Assembly: GCF_000003815.2 (NCBI RefSeq) | Contig: NC_049986.1 | Span: forward strand, 18,347,049 to 18,411,048 | From: Branchiostoma floridae | Taxonomy: Eukaryota > Chordata > Leptocardii > Amphioxiformes > Branchiostomatidae | Length of the DNA: 64,000 nt | Reading direction: 5' to 3' | Shown here: positions 42,701 to 54,700 of the stretch, in pieces | Layout of the letters: each line of letters starts with the position of its first letter | Position numbering within the stretch: position 1 is the first letter of the stretch | Position numbers and translations under genes: made by a program | Notes under the pieces: generated by a model | Told to the model about the DNA's origin: nothing | The model's database searches: none | Seen by the model: only the letters and a program-made list of their open reading frames with translations

Positions 42701-45700
42701 AATGTACTTTACTGTCTGTGCTGACAACTTGGTTCATCGGTTCCAAGTAGCTCTCTTATCTGTAGCATTTCAGGGCCAAACAAGTCTTGTAGAAGGGCAT
42801 TTTGACAGTCACAAAACTGGTCTATATACACCGTACAACATTTAAGACTATACATACAAAATTAATGTACTATGCTGTCTTTCTTGACAAATTGGCTCAT
42901 TGGTTCATCTCATCAAAGTAGCTCTCTTATCTGCAGTGTTTCGGGACCAAACAAGTCTTTTAGAAGCACCTTTTGACAGTCACAAAACCGGTCTACATAC
43001 ACTGTACAACATTTACAAATGTCATATATCTGATTGTGTCCTTTAAAATACAAAGACACACACTTTTTTTCGGCGGAAACTTTCCCATCAGTTCTTTTCA
43101 TGCGAAGAAACTTCTATAAATGAGTTTTCTCACACTATGATCTGAAAGACGAATGAATTAATGGTTGTAACTTAGGATAAAGACAAGGTAAGACATCTAG
43201 CACTTCCCTTGGTAGCGGTCATTCATTATGAGCGTATCATTTTCTTCAACAAATTTGTACTTCAGGGGTTCCAAAAATGCAATATTTCAACATCTCTGAC
43301 TAGTACTGAAGATCATACTGATACCACCAAGCCAAAAATTGGTTCCAAAACCAGTAAAGCTTAATGCAAGATATGCAATGAAGACACTACCAGTTTTTCT
43401 AAAAGGCTTGTCACAATCATGCTTCCATTCTACTTCCCATTCTTTCCTTTTGTGTTTCCCACTCAATCTGTGGTTCAGTGGCAAACACATTAGTCTCCAA
43501 TCTTACAGCTGCAGAATCATTCACGCAGCCATAGTGGTAACATCTGAATCACACAATCCATCTCCCTCCAACCTCCTTCTCTCTCTCTCAAACAGACAAG
43601 GGGTTGAAATTGCCATTGCAGGAGCTACAAAGTGTCCATGTAACAAAGTGTCATTCCCAGCTCAGCTGGTTCAATTCACAGCCAGTTTTGGATGTAGCCA
43701 CCAGCCTTTATTACAAGTTAGAAGACCAAGAAAATGTGCTCACAGTACCAATTTCGTCATGAGAGTTAACAAAACACACCCAGCAATTCCCCTATATTTT
43801 GTTTCTGTGGATATGGAACAAACTCAAAGGTAAGTTGGAAGTTACTAGACCTCTCATATTATCTTGGAATATGTTTATGAACTTTTTAAGCACGGATGTA
43901 CAATGCATGCTTCTTTGATGCTATTCTCCAAGCAGATGTTACAGTCAGGAGGCAGATGAAAGAAATCACACGCACAACTAGTCCCAAGACTGTAATCTCT
44001 ACTTGGAGAATACCTTGGCACAACATCGACACAACATATTATTGTCAGAGGAAGTGCTGGTATCATCTTACATATCATACTAAGTACCCAGTGGCTTGAA
44101 ACAAAAAAAAATAAATTTTGTAATGACAACAAGGATGTTCACAGGACATGTAGAATGAAATCTAAGGAAATGGCAATTTCAACCCCTGTATGCTCAAATC
44201 ACCTTTTCAGACCTTCAATCAGATCATCACACGGATCACATTATCGCAGATTCACTCCACACACTGAACACATCAGGTAAATACGCAGCACACTGGATCA
44301 CTCTTGCTCATTACCAGACATTCGCCTGTGACATGCCAGCAAAAGTTACCAACCGATTCACTCTTGACTGTTCAGGGCTCGAAATGCTGTGAGCAAATGC
44401 ACCTTTGAGCACCCAAAATTGGAGTTGTGTACCTAACTTTTGACAGTGGATGCACTGTTGAATAGGGTCACGTATGTGACAATACTATTGCAAAAATACA
44501 GCATATTTTGGTTTCAAAAAAAGTTACAAAACCTGTGTTGTATGATTGTGTTACATAATATACTTATTTGAATTCAAAGTTAGTAATAGAAGTTTGACTC
44601 AAGTTCTTAACACAGGGAGTAACTGTGTTCGATGTGCTACATAATACACTTATTTGAATTTGAAGTTACTTATAGAATTTTTGACTCAAGTTCACACAGG
44701 CAGTGAGGTTTTAGGTTATACTGATGTTCTACTTTACAATGTTCACCGAACTTTTTCTTCTGTGCACCTCAGTTTTAAGGTTAGGGGCTCAAGTGCACTT
44801 ATTTCCAAAAATGGATTTCTTGCCCTGACATTAGAGGTTGGTAACTTGCTAGGAACCCCAGCCAGTGCTAACACCCAGGGCCTAGAAAAGAAAAAAAATG
44901 TTGTGTTTCCTGTTTCCCGACCTACCCTAGAAAAACCTGCCGACCCTAGACTCTTTTGGGGATTACAGTCACATAGTTTCTAGTTAGAATTCTTATTCAG
45001 CCTGCTTCCTATTCAAGTAAAAAGTACTGCTGGTCCTATCTAATCAAGGATAAATGTATCCACAGATATTAACCATTATGCAGGAAATTGAAGTTTGACT
45101 TTGAAAATTTAAGTGTTCTCATGAAATTCAGTTTTTCTTTGTTAAACTGTATTGTGTGTATCACTAGAGTTTTGGTCAAATTAAAAACAAATCCATACTA
45201 ATCGACTCTAATCTTTTTCAGGACTGAAACAGGAAACACAACATTTTTTCCCTAGGCCCTACAGAAGAACCTGCTTGCAGCTTGCAGGCATGACACAAAC
45301 TGCAGGCCTGTTGAGTGAGATGTCAGCGCAGACTGTCACCATGTCTTTCCTTTCTTATGGAAATCCAAGAAAGGACTGCTATTTGAAATATTGTGAACTT
45401 TCTTTCCTACAATCATTTGAACATCAACCCAGTGCCATGTGGCAAGTTCTCTTTGAAAAACAACACATTCTGAATGCAACATTAATGCAGAGATATGTAG
45501 AAAGTCATGGAATTAATTTACTCAATCATTTAAGACTTCTGCGTATGAAATATGCACATCTCAACATTGAAAATGACCATATGTTCATATTTATCTTCAA
45601 GCTGTTTTTCTTTTTTTTTGTACAAAAATGCAAAGGAAACGAAAGAAAAGATAAGATAAGAGTGCAACACTTACGTTCAGGTGGCATTTCTGAGGGTAGA

Positions 45701-48700
45701 GGCTGTCTCATGGCGCCCCCTTGTGGCTGGTGATGGTACTGCTCCATGGATGCGACCCTGGGTGGGTACACTGCCTGTCTGCTGTACGAAGACGGTGGAG
45801 ACTGAGACGGTGGCATGTCAGGCGGCTCCCTCAGACCGACCCCACTGGTAAGGAGTGTGGGTAAAACAAACGATTAATATCTGTGTACGGGAATGGACAA
45901 CTGTAAAGGGAGAAATATTTCTGGTAATCTACCTTCACGGCAGGAAGAAAAGGGAATTTTGCATTATTTTAAGACTAAGTTTGCAGGAGCAAATACCGAG
46001 AAGAGGAAACGTTCTCAGTGGTTTTACTTTCAAGTTCCCAAGGTAGAGCCCACAGCCAAAAATGCGACCAACAAATGAAGATTTTCACTTTTACAGTACC
46101 CATTTTCAACCTGCACTTTGTATTAGAAAACGTATGCTTTGTGTACCACTACCAGACAGAAAGGTCTCACACTGCAGTGACTTACTTAGAACTGTGTTCT
46201 GAGACAGTCGACCTTGAGACCAGGCCTGGAGGTGGTGGAGAAGGGGGAGAGGACGTTCCCTTGGCGACCAGGGGGCTGCCTTTCTTCACTTCCCCCTTAA
46301 AGGAGGGAATCTCCTTTGTGGTCCCTTTCTCCACAGCTTTTCTGTTCCTAGCACGGTACCTGTACGGAACAGAATGAAAAAAAACAACTTTTGCGATGAA
46401 CAATTTTCAACACTTTTACCTTCACTTCAACACCGGGACTCTGCATTCATTTTTTGGGAATATACCAGCCACTTTAAAACTTGCACTGAACAACAGAACC
46501 TTCACATACCTAACCCAACGCAAATATCAGTGTATCCACAGGGAAATATCAGGTGCAAAACTCTAATAATTCTAGGTGCACAAAATTCCATAAGCATTTT
46601 TAGTCCCGAAAACGTAATCTTTTTTCATGGTTTTTGCATCAATTCATTGTAAAAGCAAAAATCATTTCATCACAGTTCCATGCAAACAGATGATAGCAGA
46701 GTTGATCCATGTTGCTCCCCTACCTGTACATCTCCTCATCGGAGTGTGCAAATGTGCAGTTGATGCCACGAGGGCAGCCGGTTCCGTTTCGGTTCAGGTC
46801 CCGGCACATGCTGGTCTTATATTTCCCACTTGTCACCTGGGGAAAACAAACAGTAGAGAAAAATTCAAACACTGGTAGCTGCCACAACATTCTAGTCTCT
46901 GATTCCTGGGGCTTTGAGGAGTTATTGGGGTTCTCACCAGGATTATTTCATGGGACATTAGCACGCTGAAGCCGCATAGCAAGCGGCGTAGGTGTGAGCA
47001 TTGAAGGGGAGCCTTTAACCCTAAGAAAGACTAACTCTTGCATCTTGAGGGACAATTCTAACGGAATGATAAGGAAAACATTTTAAACCTTTTTAGGGCA
47101 AGAGAAGATCAGAAACGCCTCCTATGCTGGTTAAAACACAGCATAAGGGCTCAAACCACAGCATAGGAGATACAAATCCCAGCGTAGGGGCCTCAACTAT
47201 GCAGCTAAAACCCTGCTGAAGACCCACTATCACCCTAAAACAATATTTCATACTCTTGGGGTGATTTGAAACAGATCATGCCCAGTTAATAGGAATTCTT
47301 CTTCTAACAGTGATGTACTTTTAAAAGTAAATCGGACAGATAGCCATTGAAAATTTTGAGGTACTTGTGTTTACCTTTAAAAGTATGTCACTGTTAGAAG
47401 AAAAATTCATATTAACTGTGCTCATACGTGACAAATGAATCTCTTCAATGAGATCACGCCCAGTCCTCACCTGTGCAGAGTCGCCCTTCCTGTTGCCGCT
47501 GTAGTTCTGGATGAAGTCCACCACGCCCTGCACCACCAGCTTGACCGCCTGCATGCCCTTCCGGGTGTTGTCCCACAGCGGCGTCTCGCTGTCCGGGCTC
47601 GGGTCGATCTTGGCCAGCTCGTCGAAGTACGGGCGCAGGCGCGACAGGTTGGCGGGGTCGCCGGAGCGCTGCAGGGCGATGACCAGCTCGTTCACGCTCT
47701 GGGCGAAGGACGCTGGCGTCTGCAACTGTGGTGGGTGAACATGACTTTGTAAGTGATCTAGTCTGTGTAACACAAGCTCTGCTGTGCAGGGATGTAACTG
47801 GCCCCTACCCGCAGAGGAGGCCGGCGGATGTTTGGCAGGCTGCTATAAGTGAGATTTAATCAGGCTATGTGTGGTCTATACTTACGATGGATTACATGCC
47901 ATGATTTGAGTCCTGTCACATTTCTATCATCTAACATGTTTGCTACTACTACTACTAATAATTAGTTACTAATTCACATTTCCGTTCTTGTGTTCACCAG
48001 AATTTTGGAAACTTCATGTGACACAGAAAACAATAGTTCCATTGTACACAATGGATTTTCACGACTGCACATCTTCTCACATGATTATACAAGCAAACTA
48101 TACCTTCAGATATTGAATGATTTGTGACAACAAGGACGTTTGCCCGTTTCTAGTCTCTCCTAGCCAGTTTTGTCACATGTCAAAGCATATCTGCATCACG
48201 AGAGGAGAGTGGTTACCTTGTCGATGATAGACTGCATGTGAGACTTGTGAGCCGTGTCCCCGTACAGAAGAGAGGACCACTGCTCAGGAGATATCCTCAG
48301 TCCAGCCTCCATGGCTATCTGAACAATCTGAGCGTCGTGTTCTCTTCTCAGGCCGTCATATGTACGGAACTGTGGTAGAGAGACAGAAAAATCTGATGAA
48401 AACCAGTAACCAGCATTTGCTTTTAACAAATGAAGAATCTTTACCTTCCAATCTTACCAGAAATTGTCGTACTCACAAAAAAAGATACACGTACTAGAAA
48501 GGCCGACATTTGCTTAAGAGCAAATACAGCATATTTCAGCCATACCCCTTCCCACGCAACATTGGACTGTTCCAAATCACCCCTGCGCAAAAATGGAACA
48601 TCCTCCTAACAGTACATTATCCCCCAAAGTGGACTGTTATTGTGAATTGATTCCAGGTAAAAACAGAGCTTGCTTCTATTTTTCAGAAAATGACAATAAT

Positions 48701-51700
48701 CACACCTTCCATTCAGAAAATTTTCATCATGACTGAAAATTGTTGAATGACTTCATGTAATGTCATTAACAATTTTCAGTACAATAACTAGGTGTAAGTT
48801 TAAAAAAGTATAAGCTCCTTGTAATGTGGGTACATTTATTATTGCAGTGAACTTTTTTTATTCAAGTAGGGCATACGATTTAATAATTATCAAGCAGGTG
48901 CAGGTACTGTAGGAGCGTTTGTTTTCTTCAAGCTGTAAAACTGTTAAACTGTTTTACTTTGTATGCAATCAGCCATCGAGCCTATTCTTATTTTAGTTTA
49001 ACAACTTCCTGCCAGACCCGGAAGATACGATTGAACCTTGTTCGAGGATTTATTTTCGTCTGTCTGGTCAGTCTGTTCATACCCTGGCGCTGAGAGTGTT
49101 TTATTGGGCTGAAACTCTGGCAGTTTAAAGTTACTTACAATTTAAATGTTCAAAGTTTATGTCAAACAACAACAGCACTAGGAACACATACATTTGCTCT
49201 GGAGAAAATACAGCAGTTTTCGCAAGTTCGAATTCCAGTCCAGTCATAGAAATGTGGCCACTACAGACAGGTGGTCACTATAGAGAAAATGCTGATCTAT
49301 TGACTATGAGCCATACGTTACACATGATTTCAGTACACTGATCATTAGTTATATAAACATTGCACAGGTAAGCTAAATTGTTTAGATGTACAATTAAGTT
49401 CAAATAATTCTGAAGAGAAATATTGATGAGAAAATAATCATTCTCGCCACTGTCTAACTTATAATTACGTATCAAAACTAAACGCAGATTTTCTAACTAA
49501 CGCACCTTTCGCCGACTTCATCAAAGGATCGCCGGCTATCAATCAAACACGGCTGTTGATTAGACTTAGAGTTTCAAACAGTCATGTGCTGTGTGCCAGT
49601 TGACAGCGAACTTCATGCTACGTGATGTTTTACATTGCTTGGACCTTCTTTCCTACAGCGGTGCTTCTACAAAATATTTAGACTGTAACACTGAGTCCCA
49701 CATGTTTTATAGAATAGAATTTGACGCAGAACAGCGTTTTTTGCTGGGTATTTTTCTTGAAACATGTCCGTGGGAATATCAGCGAGGCGGCGACGTAGGG
49801 AAATCAGACCGTCAACAAAAGTCGCACGGCGGCTAACGGCGCAGCGAAGATACTAGCGCTATAAATAAGCGCTTCAACTAAGGATGGCAACCCGTACCAG
49901 GGTTCTAGCTAGTGCATTTTAGCATAGTGGGCCACTACGCTAAAATTTTTGACCACTACGCTAAAATAAGGGCCACTACGCTAATTTTTAACTAGTGTAG
50001 TGGTGCTTTGCTATCATTTGCTTGTTCAACAATGTCTAATCAATGTCTGAACAATGAAAACTGATGATATGCCACTCAAAACTGACCCCAAAATCCTTCA
50101 AATTACATGTGATGTTAACAGAGTGCCAACTTTTAACTCCACACCAATCTCCTGATTGATCGCTTCACTACCATGCCATTCCCACTACGCTAAAATAAAA
50201 TCCTGGCTAGAACCCTGCGTACAATATTTTTGTATACTGTTGAGCTAAGTAAAGTTTGTTGTTTATGAGGTTTTAGTTGTCTTTGAAGCTTTGACCCGAA
50301 ATATTTTAAAGTCAAACTGCTGAAGAGAAGTAAGTGACTGCTACGATTATCGTAGATATGGCCCTAAAAAAACTGATAAAAGAAGCCTTCTCAATAGTCT
50401 AAAATGCAAGAGCTTCCGGGGGGGGCTTCGCCCACCTGGGTCCCCCCCCACAGTGGCCCTGCCCCTGGACCCCGCCAGGGACATTCGGCGGCCCCCGGCC
50501 CCCTGTCCGACGCTTTGAAAAAATCCTGGAGAGAAGTCTGTACGGCCTGAGTCTTCAAGTTAACGTATTGTGTGGTCCCGCTTATGAATATTAATTAGCC
50601 TTCGCTTTCCTCTTCGCTGATTGGCTGAACCATTAATTGAATTAACTCTTCCTGCCGGCTAGACGCAGGTGCAGATGTCGGCTCTGTGGGGTGAACGTCC
50701 GAAAGGTCATGGCATGGAGAACGAAAGAAAACCAATTTCCCCTCAAAAAAGTGCTGTAATTAAGCCTTTTACAGTACTTTATGCCAAAAATTTTACTTGG
50801 ATCATTTTACCAACTATCTTATGCCTATCTATACCAAATGTTACTCATACCAGGGTACAGGGGTGCAAAACATACCGTTATAAGACCGTCAACAACAGTC
50901 GCACGGAGCTAACAGCGCAGCGAAAATACCATCGCTAGCGTTTCAACTTCGGATAACAAGTTATAAGTACTGTTGAACTCAGTAACTTTAAAGTTTGTTT
51001 TTAGTTGCCTTTGACAGTTTGACCTGAAATAGTGTTACGCTAAACTCCTGAAGAGAAGTTAAGTGACTGCTGCGATTATCATAGATATGCCCCTAAGAAC
51101 TGATACAATATAAAGCCTTCTGAATAGTCTAAAATGCGAGAGCCTTAGGCGGGCTTCGCTCCCCCTGGCGGGAACACTGCTATATACGGGATTATGAATA
51201 TTAATTAGCCTTTGGCCTCCTCTTCGCTGATTGGCTAGGTCTTTCATTCAATTAACTCTCCGGCTGACGCGCACAGGTGTGGCTCTGTGCGGGGTCACGG
51301 AAGGTCACGTCAGGAGGCCAAAAGAAAACAAATTTCCCCTCAGAAAAGTGCCAAAATTAATCATTTTAAAGTTGTTTATGTCAAAAATTTGACTTGAATC
51401 TTGTTACCAAGTATCTAATGCCTATCTATACCAAATTTCAGGTCATTTAATTGTAATACCAGGGTACAGGAGCCAAAAGTGTCCTTTTTTGGTCAAAAAT
51501 TGGCCAAAAATCGCAAAAATAAGCATTTTGCTGCACTGTACACCAAAAGTGTTATTGAATTTATATGAAGGTATTATCAAGGCACATCTGTGTCAAATTT
51601 CAGCTCATTCGGTTGCAATACCAAGGTACAGGAGCCAAAAGTGTCCTTTTTTGGTCAAAAATTGGTCAAAAAATCGCAAAAATAAGCATTTTGTTGTACT

Positions 51701-54700
51701 GTACACCAAAAGTGTTATTGAATTTATATGAGGGCATTATCAAAGCACATCTCTGTCAAATTTCAGCTCATTTGGTTGTAATACCAGGGTACAGGGGCCA
51801 AAAGTGTCCTTTTTTGGTCAAAAATTGGTCAAAAAATCGCAAAAATAAGCATTTTGTTGTACTGTACACCAAAAGTGTTATCAAATTTATATGGGGGCAT
51901 TATCAAGGCACATCTCTGTCAAATTTCAGCTCATTTGGTTGTAATACCAGGGTACAGGGGCCAAAATATACAGTTTTGGTCTAAAATTGACCAAAAAATC
52001 TCAATAAAATCATTTTAGAGGCAGATATGAAAAAAATGGGAAAAAAGCATCAAGGTATTGGCCCACTCTACCCCTGTGCCGAATTTCAGGTCATTCGGTC
52101 CAGGAACGGCGGAGATGAATCACTTTGAAGATTTGTCAGGAGAAAGAAAGAAAGTAAGAAAGAAACACTAGAAAGGCCGACATTTGCTTAAGAGCAAATA
52201 CAGCATATTTCAGCCATACCCCTTCCCACGCAACATTGGACTGTTCCAAATCACCCCTGCGCAAAAATGGAACATCCTCTTAACAGTACATTATCCCCCA
52301 AAGTGGACTGGTATTGTGAATTGATTCCAGGTAAAAACAGAGCTTGCTTCTATTTTTCAGAAAATGACAATAATCACACCTTCCATTCAGAAAATTTTCA
52401 TCATGACTGAAAATTTTTGAATGACTTCATGTAATGTCATTAACAATTTTCAGTACGATAACTAGGTGTAAGTTTAAAAAAGTATAAGCTCCTTGTGATG
52501 TGGGTACATTCATTATTGCAGTGAACTTTTTTTTATTCAAGTAGGGCATACGATTTAATAATTATCAAGCAGGTGCAGGTACTGTAGGAGCGTTTGTTTT
52601 CTTCAAGCTGTAAAACTGTTAAACTGTTTTACTTTGTATGCAATCAGCCATCGAGCCTATTATTATTTTAGTTTAACAACTTCCTGCCAGACCCGGAAGA
52701 TACGATTGAACCTTGTTCGAGGATTTATTTTCGTCTGTCTGGTCAGTCTGTTCATACCCTCGAGGCTGGCGCTGAGAGTGTTTTATTGGGCTGAAACTCT
52801 GGCAGTTTAAAGTTACTTACAATTTAAATGTTCAAAGTTTATGTCAAACAACAACAGCACTAGGAAATGTGGCCACTATAGACAGGTGGTCACTATAGAG
52901 AAAATGCTGATCTATTGACTAGGAGCCATACGTTACACATGATCATTAATCATATAAACATTGCACAGGTAAGCCAATTGTTTAGATGTACAATTAAGTT
53001 CAAATAATTCTGAAGAGAAATATTGATGAGAAAATAATCATTCTCGCCACTGTCTAACTTATAATTACGTATCAAAACTAAATGCAGATTTTCTAACTAA
53101 CGCACCTTTCGCCGACTTCATCAAAGGACCGCCGGCTATCAATCAAGTTAGAGTTTCAAACAGCCATGTGCTGTGTGCCAGTTGACAGCGAACTTCATGC
53201 TACGTGATGTTTTACATTGCTTGGACCTTCTTTCCTACAGCGGTGCTTCTACAAAATATTTAGACTGTAACACTGAGTCCCACATGTTTTATAGAATAGA
53301 ATTTGACGCAGAACAGCGTTTTTTGCTGGGTATTTTTCTTGAAACATGTTCGTGGGAATATCAGCGAGGCGGCGACGTAGTGATATCAGACCGTCAACAA
53401 AAGTCGCACGGCGGCTAACGGCGCATCGAAGATACTAGCGCTATAAATAAGCGCTTCAACTAAGGATGGCAACCCGTACAATATTTTTGTATACTGTTGA
53501 GCTAAGTAAAGTTTGTTGTTTATGAGATTTTAGTTGTCTTTGAAGCTTTGACCCGAAATATTTTAAAGTCAAACTGCTGAAGAGAAGTAAGTGACTGCTA
53601 CGATTATCGTAGATATGGCCCTAAAAAAACTGATAAAAGAAGCCTTCTCAATAGTCTAAAATGCAAGAGCTTCCGGGGGGGCTTCGCCCACCTGGGTCCC
53701 CCCCCCCCACCCCACAGTGGCCCGGCCCCTGGACCCCGCCAGGGACATTCGGCGGCCCCCGGACCCCTGTCCGACGCTTTGAAAAAATCCTGGCGAGAAG
53801 TCTGTACGGCCTGAGTCTTCAAGTTAACGTATTGTGTGGTCCCGCTTATGAATATTAATTAGCCTTTGCTTTCCTCTTCGCTGATTGGCTGAACCATTAA
53901 TTGAATTAACTCTTCCTGCCGGCTAGACGCAGGTGCAGATGTCGGCTCTGTGGGGTGAACGTCCGAAAGATCATGGCATGGAGAACGAAAGAAAACCAAT
54001 TTCCCCTAAAAAAAGTGCTGTAATTAAGCCTTTTACAGTACTTTAAGCCAAAAATTTTACTTGGATCATTTTACCAACTATCTTATGCCTATCTATACCA
54101 AATGTTACTCATACCAGGGTACAGGGGTGCAAAATATACCGGTATAAGACCGTCAACAACAGTCGCACGGAGCTAACAGCGCAGCGAAAATACCATCGCT
54201 AGCGTTTCAACTTCGGATAACAAGTTATAAGTACTGTTGAACTCAGTAACGTTAAAGTTTGTTTTTAGTTGCCTTTGACGGTTTGACCTGAAATAGTGTT
54301 ACGCTAAACTCCTGAAGAGAAGTTAAGTGACTGCTGCGATTATCATAGATATGCCCCTAAGAACTGATACAATATAAAGCCTTCTGAATAGTGTAAAATG
54401 CGAGAGCCTTAGGCGGGCTTCGCTCCCCCTGGCGGGAACACTGCTATATACGGGATCATGAGGCCCCGCTTATGAATATTAATTAGCCTTTGGCCTCCTC
54501 TTCGCTGATTGGCTAGGTCTTTGATTCAATCAACTCTCCGGCTGACGCGCACAGGTGTGGCTCTGTGCGGGGTCACGGAAGGTCACGTCAGGAGGCCAAA
54601 AGAAAACAAATTTCCCCTCAGAAAAGTGCCAAAATTAATCATTTTAAAGTTGTTTATGTCAAAAATTTGACTTGAATCTTGTTACCAAGTATCTAATGCC

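Larger units (their letters stand above)
48493..52166. repeat. Large tandem repeat, unit 1 (about 3.67 kb)
   Basis: This starts ACTAGAAAGGCCGACATTTG and ends in a GAAAGAAAGAAA tail, then repeats from 52167. Inside are a G-rich patch (GGGGGGCTTCGCCC), a second patch (GCGGGCTTCGCTCCCC), and four copies of a 162-bp subrepeat with TGTAATACCAGGGTACAGGG. No long ORF; one 81-codon frame (49591-49836) is kept in both units. It is probably a non-autonomous mobile unit. It fills the intron between Roquin exons 3 and 4. Confidence 0.85.

Noticed and set aside
43339-43833. 164-codon plus-strand frame in a Roquin intron
   Set aside because: Low-complexity, unrecognised protein opposite to the gene. The region looks like decayed repeat DNA.
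53604-53858. Gly/Pro-rich frames on both strands
   Set aside because: They arise from the G-rich patch of the large tandem repeat and are not conserved as frames between the two units.
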